NCBI GenBank assembly: GCA_964500525.1
Contig: CAZCOE010000073.1
Span: 1 to 35,218, forward strand
Reading direction: 5' to 3'
Source: RGIG7378 sp964500525
Lineage (GTDB): Bacteria; Bacillota; Clostridia; RGIG7378
Length of the DNA stretch: 35,218 bases
Shown here: positions 1 to 8,135 of the stretch, piece after piece
How positions within the stretch are numbered: position 1 is the stretch's first letter
Layout of the letters: every line of letters begins with the position of its first letter
Translations under genes and position numbers: made by a program
The notes under the pieces: generated by a model
The model's database searches: none
What the model was told of the DNA's origin: nothing
What the model saw: only the letters and a program-made list of their open reading frames with translations

Positions 1-39
1 GACGGCAAGATCACCCGAGACGAGGTGATTCGGAGATGA
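1..39 (+). CDS. C-terminal end of an ABC transporter ATP-binding protein (partial)
   Basis: Only the last twelve residues are present, reading DGKITRDEVIRR before a TGA stop. A 'DGKI' run near the end is common in the ATPase subunits of MacB/LolD-type exporters. The stop overlaps the ATG of the downstream FtsX-like permease in an ATGA arrangement, so the two are translationally coupled. Assignment rests on this tail and on the neighbour; the catalytic motifs lie outside the window. Confidence 0.6.
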   Translation, partial: DGKITRDEVIRR

Positions 40-2759
40 ACATTTTCAATAAAGTAACCCTGCAGTCTCTGAAGAAGAACAGGACCAGGACTATTGTAAC
101 GATCATCGGCATTATCCTATCCACTGCCATGATCTGCGCAGTAACCACCTTTGCCAGCAGCATCTACAACTATGCTCTGGAGAATGCAATTTACGTAGAT
201 GGGGATTGGCATGGTTCTGCAGAAAACGCGGATCTCAAAACCTATGAGATGATCAAAAACGACAGCAAGGTTTCATCCTATGTGTATGGCCAGCAGCTAG
301 GCTATGCCATGATGGATGGGTATTTAAATGAATATAAGCCATACCTGTTTGTACTGGGCGTCTCAGAGGGCTTTGAGAATAAGATGCCCGTACACATTAC
401 CTCCGGCAATTATCCTGAGACCTCAAATGAAATCCTGATTCCGGAGCACCTGGCTCTGGATGGCGGAGTGGATCTCAATATTGGAGATACCATTGAGCTG
501 GCTCTCGGCAGGAGAATGTTGGACGGCTATACCATGGGCCAGAATAACCCCTGTTACGTCTATGATGAGGATAATAATGCGGTACTCAATGGGGAGACAT
601 TGGAGGTGGATGAGACCCGCACCTATACCGTAGTTGGATTTTACGAGAGGCCCTCATTTGAGAACTATACTGCTCCGGGATATACAGCAATTACCTTGGT
701 GGACCGGGAGCCCGGTGACAACTACAGCTACAGTGTGTGGTTCAAGATGGCCAATGCCAAGGACGTGTATGACTTCATGGAGCAAAACCAGCTGTCAGGT
801 ACTACAAACAGCTCTGTTTTGAGATTCTCAGGCGTCTCCAGATATGACGGATTCAGCGCCATGATTCTGAGCCTGGCTGCCATCGCTATGGCATTGATAA
901 TGTTCGGATCCGTTGCGCTGATTTACAATGCCTTTTCCATCTCCGTTTCAGAGCGCACAAAGCAATTTGGCCTGCTGTCCTCTGTGGGCGCAACAAAAAA
1001 ACAGCTTAGGAAAATGGTTGTTGCAGAGGCTATGATGGTCAGCACAGTTGGCATTCCCTTAGGTATTCTGTCCGGTGTAGGGGGCATTGGCGTCACATTG
1101 ATTTTCGTGGGCGACAAGTTCAAATCCCTGGTGGGATTCCCCATTCCCCTGAGACTCAGCGTGTCGGCTCTGTCAATTGTGGCTGCTGTGGTTATTGCGA
1201 TTCTGACCGTGTTGATCTCGGCAATTGTACCCTCCAAGAGAGCTACCAAGATCTCTGCCATTGAGGCCATTCGTCAAACCAAGGATATCAGCAACAAAGT
1301 TGAAAGGGTGCCGACCTCCAAGTTGGCCTACAAGGTGTTTGGCCTGCCGGGTATGCTGGCCAACAAGTACTACAGGCGCAGCAGGAAGAAATACAGAGCA
1401 ACCATTCTCAGCCTGTTTATGAGCGTGGTGCTGTTCGTCTCCGCATCTGCATTTACCGGCGCATTAACCGATTCTGTCAGCAACAGCTTTGGAAATGTGA
1501 AATACGATATTTTGCTATATGCTTACAATGAAGATGATTTTGAAGAGGAAGATGCAAAAGACTTGCTGAATCAGCTGAAAACCGATAAGGATGTGGATCA
1601 GGTTGCCGGTGTCCAGACTTCCAGTCACTTGGCCAGTGTTTCCGTTGATGATATATCCAAGGATTACCTGGACTACTACAAAAAAGCGGCAGATCCCTCC
1701 GATGCCGATCCCGGAGATACTGCCGGTGCAAAAACTGAAAATGTGGGGATCTACACCAAATTCAAGTTTGTGGATGACGACACATTCAGAGAATTATTGG
1801 CATCCCACAATCTTAAGGAGGATGAATACTTCAATTCCGATGCTCCCAAGGGGATTGCAGTGGATGGTGCGACTATTTTCGACTCTGATCTTGGGAAATA
1901 CACCTCCTATCATGTGCTGAAATCCCAGGATGCACACATTAGCGTCTCCATTCCCAAGCAGATTGATGGATATGTTCTTGATAGGGATACCGAGGACGGA
2001 TATGGCAGTACCCTGTATGTCTACGTCAATCCCAAGGATCCCGAGGATACCATCACATTGCCCCAGGAGGAAGTCCTGGCAGAGAAGGACGTGGAAATCG
2101 GGAAGATTATCTATGATGCACCATATTATTGCGACGACAACATGAGGCTCACGATGATCTATCCCATGAGCCTCCGGGACAAGGTGCTGTCCGCTGATAC
2201 TTTTATCAATAGCACCTATTACTACTATATCACTACGGACACCCATCTGGAGACGGTTGAATCCATCAGGGATACAGTAAGTGACCTGGATATTGATGCG
2301 TTTAACATTGTAGACATTGCTGCCAATGAAGAGGAAAATCGCAATATCGTCACAATTATCCAGGTCTTCGCATATGGCTTTATTGTGCTGATCTCCCTGA
2401 TTGCGGCAGCCAACGTTTTCAACACCATCTCTACCAACATCGCATTGCGCCGTAGAGAATTTGCTATGCTAAAGTCGGTGGGTATGGGGGCAAAGGGCTT
2501 TAACCGGATGATGAATTTTGAGTGTATCCTGTACGGAACCAGGTCATTGCTCTTTGGCCTGCCGGCATCTATAGGTGTGAGCTATCTGATCCACCTGGCT
2601 GTTGACAACGGCTATCGAAGGGAGTTCTCACTGCCCTGGGGTGCAATGGGCATTGCTGTATTGAGTGTATTCCTGGTGGTGTTTGCAACCATGATGTACT
2701 CCATGAGCAAGATTAAGAAGGACAACCCAATTGACGCTTTGAAGAATGAGAATCTTTAG
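36..2759 (+). CDS. FtsX/MacB-family ABC transporter permease, 907 aa
   Basis: Large permease subunit of an ABC exporter of the FtsX/MacB type, which typically moves antimicrobial peptides, lipids or lipoproteins or transmits conformational signals across the membrane. The N-terminus has one membrane segment (about residues 17-40) followed by an extracellular domain. The first FtsX core, with three membrane segments and the motif SERTKQFGLLSSVGATKKQ, lies at about 280-415. A second membrane segment and large soluble domain follow, and a second FtsX core containing RRREFAMLKSVGMGAKGF ends the protein. Two FtsX cores in about 900 residues is the usual layout of Gram-positive stand-alone permeases of bacitracin/lantibiotic-type systems. 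The ATG overlaps the upstream ATPase stop, and GAGGTG about ten bases upstream can serve as ribosome binding site. Substrate is unknown. A composite repeat starts directly at the stop codon. Confidence 0.9.
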   Translation: MNIFNKVTLQSLKKNRTRTIVTIIGIILSTAMICAVTTFASSIYNYALENAIYVDGDWHGSAENADLKTYEMIKNDSKVSSYVYGQQLGYAMMDGYLNEYKPYLFVLGVSEGFENKMPVHITSGNYPETSNEILIPEHLALDGGVDLNIGDTIELALGRRMLDGYTMGQNNPCYVYDEDNNAVLNGETLEVDETRTYTVVGFYERPSFENYTAPGYTAITLVDREPGDNYSYSVWFKMANAKDVYDFMEQNQLSGTTNSSVLRFSGVSRYDGFSAMILSLAAIAMALIMFGSVALIYNAFSISVSERTKQFGLLSSVGATKKQLRKMVVAEAMMVSTVGIPLGILSGVGGIGVTLIFVGDKFKSLVGFPIPLRLSVSALSIVAAVVIAILTVLISAIVPSKRATKISAIEAIRQTKDISNKVERVPTSKLAYKVFGLPGMLANKYYRRSRKKYRATILSLFMSVVLFVSASAFTGALTDSVSNSFGNVKYDILLYAYNEDDFEEEDAKDLLNQLKTDKDVDQVAGVQTSSHLASVSVDDISKDYLDYYKKAADPSDADPGDTAGAKTENVGIYTKFKFVDDDTFRELLASHNLKEDEYFNSDAPKGIAVDGATIFDSDLGKYTSYHVLKSQDAHISVSIPKQIDGYVLDRDTEDGYGSTLYVYVNPKDPEDTITLPQEEVLAEKDVEIGKIIYDAPYYCDDNMRLTMIYPMSLRDKVLSADTFINSTYYYYITTDTHLETVESIRDTVSDLDIDAFNIVDIAANEEENRNIVTIIQVFAYGFIVLISLIAAANVFNTISTNIALRRREFAMLKSVGMGAKGFNRMMNFECILYGTRSLLFGLPASIGVSYLIHLAVDNGYRREFSLPWGAMGIAVLSVFLVVFATMMYSMSKIKKDNPIDALKNENL

Positions 2760-2938
2760 GCGAATCGCAGAGCTTTGTTCTGCGATTCGCAGTGATTAGT
2801 GAACAGTGAAGGGTGAAAAGTTGTGGCCCCTATGTTCCAGAGGTCGTTTGGCGAAGCGGAGCCCACGTTCCAGTGATCGTTACGACCATGGGATCATAGG
2901 GACATGAACTCTTCACTCATCACTCTACACTCTTCACT
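2760..2938. repeat. Composite intergenic repeat, locus A (inverted pair with hairpin)
   Basis: A perfect hairpin (arms GCGAATCGCAGA and TCTGCGATTCGC, seven-base loop, 2760-2790) abuts a degenerate heptad tract (AGTGATT, AGTGAAC, AGTGAAG) and then a core with CCCCTATG and TTCCAGAGGTCG. The far end (about 2870-2938) is the same unit in reverse complement, finishing CATCACTCTACACTCTTCACT. The whole locus is therefore a long imperfect palindrome. The same family recurs at four other intergenic loci in this window. Confidence 0.85.
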
Positions 2939-2974
2939 GAATTCTATTCCATTGGTAGAGAGGAAAGCAGCTAA

Positions 2975-3652
2975 ATGAAGAAAAGGATATTGAGAAACTT
3001 GCTTTTGGTGTCCCTGAGCCTTGTTCTGGCAGTAACAGCCGTCCTGTTTATCATCAACGGCCATGTTAAATCCGCCGCCGGGGACCGGATTCTCACTGCA
3101 GAGGATGCCGCAGAGCTGGAGGATGTGGACTGCATCATTGTTCTGGGCTGTCAGGTCCGGGAGGATGGCAGTCTCAGCCATATGCTCCGGGATCGTCTCA
3201 TTCGAGGACTGGAGCTGTATGAGGCAGGTGCAGCACCTAAGCTCCTGATGAGCGGCGATCATGGCAGGAAGGACTATGACGAAGTGGGCGCTATGAAGCA
3301 ATACGCCATAGACAATGGAGTGGCCTCCCAGGACATTTTCAAGGACCATGCAGGTTTCTCCACCTATGAGACCGTTTATCGGGCAAAGGAGATATTTGAG
3401 GCCGATAAAGTAATCATAGTAACCCAGGAATACCACCTGTACAGAGCACTGTATATTGCTCAGCAGCTTGGGGTGGATGCCTATGGCGTGTCTGCGGACC
3501 TGAACACCTATGCAGGCCAGTCCATGAGGGACGCCAGAGAGGTGCTGGCAAGATGCAAGGACTATGTTATGTGCATATTCAAGCCCGAACCCCTATTTCT
3601 TGGGGAAGTTATTCCTATCAGCGGCAATGGGGATATAACCAACGAGAAGTAG
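2975..3652 (+). CDS. SanA/YdcF-like DUF218 membrane-anchored protein (paralogue 1), 225 aa
   Basis: DUF218 (ElyC/SanA/YdcF) proteins are inner-membrane anchored with an external Rossmann-like domain. Members have been linked to envelope integrity and vancomycin sensitivity, but the reaction is unsettled. One N-terminal membrane segment (about residues 8-30) precedes the domain, which opens with DCIIVLGCQVREDG. The conserved LLMSGDHG, DHAGFSTYET and TQEYHLYRA blocks follow. RBS AGAGGAAAG precedes ATG. The gene stands alone between repeat locus A and a low-GC stretch. A second clear paralogue is on the minus strand at 22415-23125; both share the SGDHG and HAGFSTYE blocks. Function beyond family is inference. 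Confidence 0.85.
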   Translation: MKKRILRNLLLVSLSLVLAVTAVLFIINGHVKSAAGDRILTAEDAAELEDVDCIIVLGCQVREDGSLSHMLRDRLIRGLELYEAGAAPKLLMSGDHGRKDYDEVGAMKQYAIDNGVASQDIFKDHAGFSTYETVYRAKEIFEADKVIIVTQEYHLYRALYIAQQLGVDAYGVSADLNTYAGQSMRDAREVLARCKDYVMCIFKPEPLFLGEVIPISGNGDITNEK

Positions 3653-3723
3653 GCGGAATAGATGCATTATGTCCCAGAAAACTATAATTTTTGAGAATGA
3701 TGAAAACAGCCACACGGGGAATT

Positions 3724-3778
3724 GCCGCTGTCAACCGATGGCGGCTTCTCTTTTCCGACCATAGATAAAGGTCGTTTT
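3724..3778 (+). terminator. Two short hairpins downstream of the SanA-like gene
   Basis: GCCGC (3724-3728) pairs with GCGGC (3741-3745) and is followed by TTCTCTTTT. CGACC (3756-3760) pairs with GGTCG (3770-3774) and is followed by TTTT. Both stems are only five base pairs, so termination is plausible but weak. The rest of 3653-3845 shows no gene. Confidence 0.45.
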
Positions 3779-3845
3779 ACCAACCTTCAGCGTATTTATA
3801 TCCCCAAAATACTTTGTGAAGATGTGAACAGATAAAGAAAAACTC

Positions 3846-3874
3846 TTGTTCTTTTCTTTATATCAGCATATAAT
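3846..3874 (+). promoter_or_regulatory. Sigma-A-type promoter of the RelB/DinJ gene
   Basis: TTGTTC (3846-3851) and a perfect TATAAT (3869-3874) are separated by 17 bases, just upstream of an AAAGGAG ribosome binding site and the antitoxin start. Confidence 0.75.
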
Positions 3875-3897
3875 AAAGCGTGAAAGGAGTGTTGGTT

Positions 3898-4140
3898 ATG
3901 GCACAGGTAGTTAATGTAAATTTTAAGCTGGACGAAGATGTTAAAAAGAGCATGGAGCAGGCTTGCAATGAATTAGGACTTTCTATGAGTGCGGCGTTTT
4001 CTATCTTTGCAAGGAAAGTAGGCAGAGAGAAGCGTATTCCCTTTGAAGTGAGTGTTGACCCTTTCTATTCCGAAGAAAATATGGCAAGGCTGAAAAAAGC
4101 TATTCAAGACCTCGATGCAGGAAAGGGAACGGCAACATAG
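3898..4140 (+). CDS. RelB/DinJ-family antitoxin without a partner toxin, 80 aa
   Basis: Ribbon-helix-helix antitoxin of the RelB/DinJ family. The N-terminus (VNVNFKLDEDVKKSMEQACN) matches the DNA-binding strand and first helix, and GLSMSAAFSIFARKVGREK is the family's second helix region. Such proteins neutralise a RelE/YafQ-type mRNA interferase and repress their own operon. A GTG at 3880 gives a longer frame, but AAAGGAG at 3883-3889 falls inside that extension and is correctly placed for ATG 3898, so I choose the shorter start. No toxin gene follows; the next gene is a HIT protein. The C-terminus stops at AGKGTAT, slightly early for the family. It is probably an orphan left from a toxin-antitoxin pair. 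Confidence 0.8.
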   Translation: MAQVVNVNFKLDEDVKKSMEQACNELGLSMSAAFSIFARKVGREKRIPFEVSVDPFYSEENMARLKKAIQDLDAGKGTAT

Positions 4141-4155
4141 AGATAGCGCAGTGCG

Positions 4156-4182
4156 GTTCTCATTATAGGGATAAATGAGAAC
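4156..4182. repeat. Perfect 9-bp inverted repeat between antitoxin and HIT gene
   Basis: GTTCTCATT (4156-4164) and AATGAGAAC (4174-4182) flank a nine-base spacer. No T-run follows, so it is not a normal terminator. An operator or a scar of the lost toxin gene are both possible. Confidence 0.5.
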
Positions 4183-4214
4183 GAAATGGTGGAGCAATAA
4201 ATCAGTATTTGTAG

Positions 4215-4685
4215 ATGAAAAGAATGGATAATTGTGATTGGTGCGACCTATCTGAAGAAGACAAACAGTTTCAGGTGTACGAAAGTAAATTATGGACTGT
4301 TTTCCTTTCAGATGAACAGGATTATATTGGACGATGCATTTTGGTTTTAAAGCGTCATTGCAATTCAATGTCAGAGCTAACAGATGATGAATGGGACGAG
4401 CTTCGCAATTTGGTTTGTAAAGTGGAAGCGTGTTTAAAGGCAGTTTTAGGAGCGACTCTATGTAATTGGAGTTGCTTGATGAATGATTTCTATAAAGAGG
4501 CAGCGCCTAATCCCCATCTTCATATTCACGTAAGGCCAAGATATGATAAACCCGTAATGCTTAACGGGAGCACTTATACTGATAGTGAGTTTGGTCATCA
4601 TTATGCATTGAATAAGAGCGGGGTAATACCTGTGAAAGATAAGGAAGAAGTGTTTGCTCGACTAAAAGAATGGCTGAATCGCTAA
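4215..4685 (+). CDS. HIT-family nucleotide hydrolase/transferase-like protein, 156 aa
   Basis: Histidine-triad protein. H101-L-H103-I-H105 followed by VRPRYDK is the HxHxH nucleotide-binding motif, whose central histidine attacks the alpha-phosphate of dinucleoside polyphosphates or AMP conjugates in known members. The early CDWC, the GRCILVLKRHC strand and the helix with TDDEWDELRNL fit a diadenosine-tetraphosphate hydrolase-like fold. Length is within the usual range. No convincing ribosome binding site precedes ATG 4215, and ATG 4224 is an alternative. It lies in the same AT-richer stretch as the orphan antitoxin. Exact substrate is not determinable. Confidence 0.8.
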   Translation: MKRMDNCDWCDLSEEDKQFQVYESKLWTVFLSDEQDYIGRCILVLKRHCNSMSELTDDEWDELRNLVCKVEACLKAVLGATLCNWSCLMNDFYKEAAPNPHLHIHVRPRYDKPVMLNGSTYTDSEFGHHYALNKSGVIPVKDKEEVFARLKEWLNR

Positions 4686-4739
4686 ATTCCTGTTTATCAG
4701 GGAGCTATAAACTGCATAAGGGACTAAATCAAAGCGTTC

Positions 4740-4766
4740 AAGCGTAAAACTAGGACGCTTTTTTCT
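4740..4766 (+). terminator. Rho-independent terminator after the HIT gene
   Basis: AAGCGT (4740-4745) pairs with ACGCTT (4755-4760) across a nine-base loop, and the sequence continues TTTTCTT. The position is about 55 bases past the HIT stop. Confidence 0.6.
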
Positions 4767-5028
4767 TCCCCAAACGCTCCATTTGAGCGTATGGCCACAA
4801 CTGAGTACGAAATCGTGGCGATACCCACCGTCCGAAAAGAGATACGCTGGTCGAAACGGTGTAAGGACGAAACATTGAGGGTAAGCGTCCCCTTCGATGG
4901 GACACTAAAACTTCTTGCCCTCTTGCTTTTTCGGGAGGTAAAAGGCGGTTTTGACCTTTGTAAGCGTGAGGTTTTAGGCGGTATTTCCGCCATCCCATAA
5001 TTTAATTTAGACAATCTCGCAAAACCTC
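4767..5028. other. Unassigned segment with short ORFs on both strands
   Basis: This stretch is open on the plus strand (4791-5000, 69 aa) and on the minus strand (4750-4998, 82 aa; a longer minus frame reaches 5260 but overlaps luxS). None has a good ribosome binding site or a recognisable domain. It contains a GGCGG-TATTT-CCGCC hairpin at 4977-4991. The composition differs from nearby genes, and the arginine/lysine-rich readings look like accidental frames. I cannot say whether it is a small gene, an RNA or the end of an old mobile insertion. Confidence 0.35.
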
Positions 5029-5061
5029 TTGACAAACCCTTCCCCGATGGTGTGGTATAAT
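5029..5061 (+). promoter_or_regulatory. Extended -10 promoter of luxS
   Basis: TGGTATAAT (TATAAT at 5056-5061, preceded by TGn) is a strong extended -10. A perfect TTGACA lies at 5029-5034, but the 21-base spacer is too long for it to act normally, so the extended -10 probably dominates. Confidence 0.6.
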
Positions 5062-5089
5062 GGACACACCCCAGCACAAGGAGAACAAT

Positions 5090-5557
5090 ATGGAGAGAAT
5101 AGCGAGTTTTACCATTAATCATCTGGTTCTGCAGCCCGGTCTGTATGTTTCCAGGAAGGATAAGTGGAATGATTGTGTCGTAACAACCTTTGATATGAGA
5201 ATAACGGCACCCAACCGTGAGCCTGTTATAGACATGCCGGCCCTGCATACCATCGAGCATATGGCCGCCACCTACCTGAGGAACAGCCGGCTCAAGGATC
5301 AGGTGGTGTATTTTGGCCCTATGGGATGCCGCACCGGATGCTATCTGGTCATGTTCGGCGATCTGTCCTCTGAGGATGTGGTGGATCTGGTTCTGGACAT
5401 GTGCGACTTTATCCTAGGGTATGAGGGGGAAATCCCCGGTGCCACGCCGGCAGAATGCGGCAACTATTCAGAGCAGAATCTGAACATGGCCAAGTACTAC
5501 ATCAGGAGATACAGGGAGAACTTGGCAGAGAACAGGTTCTTTACATACCCGGCATAA
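5090..5557 (+). CDS. luxS: S-ribosylhomocysteine lyase LuxS, 155 aa
   Basis: LuxS cleaves S-ribosylhomocysteine to homocysteine and DPD, the precursor of autoinducer-2, in the activated methyl cycle. The HTIEH motif supplies zinc ligands H53 and H57 and the general base E56. GPMGCRTG carries the catalytic cysteine C80, and AECGNY carries the third metal ligand C123. An upstream in-frame ATG at 5060 overlaps the -10 region. AAGGAG at 5078-5083 instead supports ATG 5090, which gives MERIASF as N-terminus and the usual length of about 155 residues. The gene is monocistronic, with its own promoter and a strong terminator. No pfs/mtnN gene is adjacent. Confidence 0.95.
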   Translation: MERIASFTINHLVLQPGLYVSRKDKWNDCVVTTFDMRITAPNREPVIDMPALHTIEHMAATYLRNSRLKDQVVYFGPMGCRTGCYLVMFGDLSSEDVVDLVLDMCDFILGYEGEIPGATPAECGNYSEQNLNMAKYYIRRYRENLAENRFFTYPA

Positions 5558-5586
5558 TCCGGTCAGACAAATATGGGATAATCCAC

Positions 5587-5615
5587 GGCAGGGACCAAAA
5601 TCCTTGCCTTTTTTT
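5587..5615 (+). terminator. Rho-independent terminator of luxS
   Basis: GGCAGGGA (5587-5594) pairs with TCCTTGCC (5601-5608) with one G-T wobble and a six-base loop, followed by seven T. Confidence 0.9.
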
Positions 5616-5628
5616 GTTGAATCAGGTA

Positions 5629-5683
5629 TTTACAAATCCTGCCTCTGGGGATAAAATAACAAGCGATATATAACAAGTGTTAT
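5629..5683 (+). promoter_or_regulatory. tetR-ABC operon promoter with overlapping palindromic operator
   Basis: TTTACA (5629-5634) and TAAAAT (5652-5657) are 17 bases apart. Overlapping and just after the -10 is ATAACA-AG-TGTTAT (5670-5683), a palindrome with perfect six-base arms. A second half-site ATAACAAG at 5656-5663 lies 14 bases upstream in direct repeat. This layout is typical of TetR autorepression. Confidence 0.7.
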
Positions 5684-5698
5684 TTTAAGGAGGTGAAC

Positions 5699-6259
5699 AT
5701 GCCCCGCCAAGTCAGGATAACCAAAGAGGATATTATTAATGCCACAGTAGATATTGTGCGCAGGAGCGGAGAACAGGCCATCAACGCCAGGGCCATTGCA
5801 GCTGAACTGAATTGTTCCACTCAGCCTATTTTCTCCAACTTTGGCACCATGGACCAATTCCGCTTGGCAGTAGTTGAGAGGGCCGAGAGAATTTGCCAGG
5901 AGTACATGGACCGGGAGGTGGAGAGGGGAGAATACCCGATCTACAAGGCCAATGGTATGGCATACATCCGCTTTGCCAAGGAGGAGAGAGAACTGTTCAA
6001 GCTGCTGTACATGCGCAGCCGCTCCCGGGAGACCCAGGCTGAGGATTCTCCTACCTTTAACCAAATGGAGGCCATTGTCCACAACAATACAGGATTGGAG
6101 AGTGGAGAGGCCAAGATGTTTCACCTGGAGATGTGGGCATATGTCCACGGGATTGCCACCATGTTTGCCACAGGTTTTCTGGACCTGGACTGGGAGCTGG
6201 TCAGCAGAATGCTAACGGATGCCTATTGGGGCATGAGAAAACAATATGGTATGGAGTAA
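5699..6259 (+). CDS. TetR/AcrR-family transcriptional repressor, 186 aa
   Basis: The N-terminal helix-turn-helix is at about residues 6-55 (RITKEDIINATVDIV, then INARAIAAELNCSTQPIFSNF). A divergent ligand-binding C-terminal domain with MYMRSRSR and WAYVHGIATMFATGF follows. Such repressors release DNA on binding a small molecule and commonly control adjacent exporters. A GTG at 5693 lies inside the ribosome binding site AAGGAGG (5687-5693), so ATG 5699 is the start. The stop is seven bases before the ABC ATPase start, giving a three-gene operon. A palindromic operator covers the promoter, implying autoregulation of the whole operon. Confidence 0.9.
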   Translation: MPRQVRITKEDIINATVDIVRRSGEQAINARAIAAELNCSTQPIFSNFGTMDQFRLAVVERAERICQEYMDREVERGEYPIYKANGMAYIRFAKEERELFKLLYMRSRSRETQAEDSPTFNQMEAIVHNNTGLESGEAKMFHLEMWAYVHGIATMFATGFLDLDWELVSRMLTDAYWGMRKQYGME

Positions 6260-6265
6260 TTGAGT

Positions 6266-6994
6266 ATGAACGCTATCGAGATTGTAGGATTGACAAAGAA
6301 GTACAAGGATGTTGTTGCAGTGGATAACCTGAGCCTGAATGTGGCCAGCGGAGAGCTGTTTTCCCTGTTGGGCGTCAATGGAGCAGGCAAAACCACCACT
6401 ATCAAAATGCTGTCCTGCCTGACACAGCCCACCGGTGGAGATGCACTGTTAAATGGCAAGAGCATAATCAGGGATACGGCAGATGTGAAATCCATAATTG
6501 CTGTATCGCCTCAGGAAACGGCTGTTGCCCCAGGCCTGTCGGTCAGGGAGAATCTGGAACTGATGTGTGGAGTCCATGGCCTGGCCAAGGATAAGCAAAA
6601 GACCAAAATACAGGAGTTGACAGAGCTGTTGGGACTGGACTCGGTGATTAACAAGAAGGCAGGTAAGCTGTCCGGCGGTTGGCAGCGCAGACTGAGCATT
6701 GCCATGGCCCTGATCAGCGAGCCGGAAATCCTGTTTCTGGACGAACCAACTCTGGGACTGGATGTATTGGTCCGCAGCGACATGTGGGATCTGATTCGTT
6801 CCCTCAAGGGAAAGGTAACAATTATCCTGACTACTCATTACATGGAGGAGGCAGAGGCATTGTCAGACCGGATTGCCATTATGAAAGGCGGCAAGCTGCT
6901 GTGCTGCGGAACCGCTGCAGAGATCAAGGCAGCGGCGGGGACTGAGGACTTTGAACAGGCCTTTGTGCGTATCGTTAAGGGGGAAGCAAAATGA
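6266..6994 (+). CDS. ABC-2-type exporter ATP-binding protein, 242 aa
   Basis: ATPase of an ABC-2 (drug/daunorubicin-like) exporter. Walker A GVNGAGKTT starts at residue 36, the signature LSGGWQ at 135 and Walker B ILFLDEPTLGLD contains D159. The switch histidine follows in TTHYMEEAE. A TTG at 6260 extends the frame by two codons, but GGAG at 6253-6256 fits ATG 6266. The gene overlaps the downstream permease by four bases (ATGA). Together with the permease it forms a half-size exporter under the TetR repressor, probably for a toxic or signalling small molecule; substrate unknown. Confidence 0.92.
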   Translation: MNAIEIVGLTKKYKDVVAVDNLSLNVASGELFSLLGVNGAGKTTTIKMLSCLTQPTGGDALLNGKSIIRDTADVKSIIAVSPQETAVAPGLSVRENLELMCGVHGLAKDKQKTKIQELTELLGLDSVINKKAGKLSGGWQRRLSIAMALISEPEILFLDEPTLGLDVLVRSDMWDLIRSLKGKVTIILTTHYMEEAEALSDRIAIMKGGKLLCCGTAAEIKAAAGTEDFEQAFVRIVKGEAK

Positions 6995-7722
6995 GAACGC
7001 TTACATTTGCCAAGAGAAATGCTAAGGAAATATTGAGGGATCCACTGAACCTGGCCTTTGGACTGGGATTTCCTGTGGTGCTGATTTTGCTGCTCAGCGC
7101 CATTCAGGCCAGCATACCGGTACCTCTGTTTGAGATTCAGCACCTGACACCGGGTATAGCTGTATTTGGACTGTCGTTTATGACCCTGTTTTCCGCAACC
7201 ATTATTGCAAAGGACAGAGGCAGTTCATTGCTCCAGCGTCTGTACACCACGCCAATGACATCCATGGACTTTATCCTGGGCTATACTTTGCCAATGCTGC
7301 CCATTGCAATTGCACAGACCATTATATGCTACGTCATTGCGGTTATATTGGGACTGGATATTACCATTAACATTCTGTGGGCTGTCTTGTTCACCATCCC
7401 GGTTTCCGTGCTCTACATTGCACTGGGGCTGCTGTGCGGCAGTGTGTTGAACGATAAGCAGGTGGGAGGCATCTGCGGCGCTTTGCTCACCAACCTTTCC
7501 GCCTGGCTGTCAGGCAGCTGGTTCGATCTGAATCTGGTGGGAGGCGCATTCAAGACTATTGCATACCTGCTTCCCTTTGTCCATGCAGTGGATATGGGAC
7601 GGGCAGTACTGGCAGGGGATTTTGCAGGCATTTTCCCTCACATATGGTGGGTATTGGGATATGCGGTTGTGATTATGGCAGCGGCAGTGCTGCTGTTCCT
7701 GCGGCAGATGAAAAGGCAATAG
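6991..7722 (+). CDS. ABC-2-type transporter permease, 243 aa
   Basis: Six membrane segments in the ABC-2 pattern: an N-terminal cytoplasmic helix (TFAKRNAKEILRDPLN), then hydrophobic stretches near residues 20-40, 55-75, 98-122, 130-155, 165-185 and 215-238. The KDRGSSLLQRLYTTPM segment after the second membrane helix is characteristic of drug-exporter permeases. Its ATG overlaps the ATPase stop. It pairs with the preceding ATPase. No classic terminator follows; a C-T7 run and then composite repeat locus B begin at once. Confidence 0.9.
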   Translation: MRTLTFAKRNAKEILRDPLNLAFGLGFPVVLILLLSAIQASIPVPLFEIQHLTPGIAVFGLSFMTLFSATIIAKDRGSSLLQRLYTTPMTSMDFILGYTLPMLPIAIAQTIICYVIAVILGLDITINILWAVLFTIPVSVLYIALGLLCGSVLNDKQVGGICGALLTNLSAWLSGSWFDLNLVGGAFKTIAYLLPFVHAVDMGRAVLAGDFAGIFPHIWWVLGYAVVIMAAAVLLFLRQMKRQ

Positions 7723-7731
7723 CTTTTTTTC

Positions 7732-7992
7732 AGTGAAGAGTGAAGAGTGATGAGTGAAGAGTTCTGGTCCCTATGTTCCAGAGGTCGAATGGCGAAGCGG
7801 TGCCCTAAGGACCCGAAGCGGTAGCTATGCTCCCAGGCGAAGCAAGCTTCGCAGTGAATAGTTAATAGTGAAGAGTGAAGAGTTTCGTTTCACTTGGCAA
7901 GTGGGACCAAAAACTTGACAAGTTTCGTGAGGAGTTCTGGTCCCTATGATCCAGAGATCGAAGGATGAAGCGGTGCCCTAAGGACCCGAAGA
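7732..7992. repeat. Composite intergenic repeat, locus B (two direct copies)
   Basis: Copy one begins with heptads AGTGAAG AGTGAAG at 7732, then the core with GGTCCCTATG, TTCCAGAGGTCG and GGCGAAGCGG. Copy two begins at 7863 after hairpin GCGAAGC-AA-GCTTCGC (7847-7862). Copy two is interrupted by AAACTTG-A-CAAGTTT, a palindrome that recurs with a T centre near 20109. Both copies end near GTGCCCTAAGGACCCGAAG. The region 7993-8061 shows no gene. Confidence 0.85.
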
Positions 7993-8061
7993 TGTGGCCA
8001 AGATCATATGAAAGAAAGTACCCTTTGCTGACTATCTGAAAGATGAAATATAACGAAAAAG

Positions 8062-8097
8062 AACCAGATGCATGGAGTTTCCCTGCATCTGGTTTTT
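8062..8097 (+). terminator. Strong Rho-independent terminator
   Basis: AACCAGATGCA (8062-8072) pairs perfectly with TGCATCTGGTT (8084-8094) across eleven bases, ending in a T5 run (8093-8097). It probably terminates the tetR-ABC operon after the repeats. Confidence 0.85.
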
Positions 8098-8135
8098 ATT
8101 GTAAAATAGGCAGCACGTTGAATATTTACACCTAA

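Noticed and set aside
5029..5034. TTGACA as the luxS -35 box
   Set aside because: A 21-base spacer to TATAAT is too long; kept only as a note in the promoter entry.
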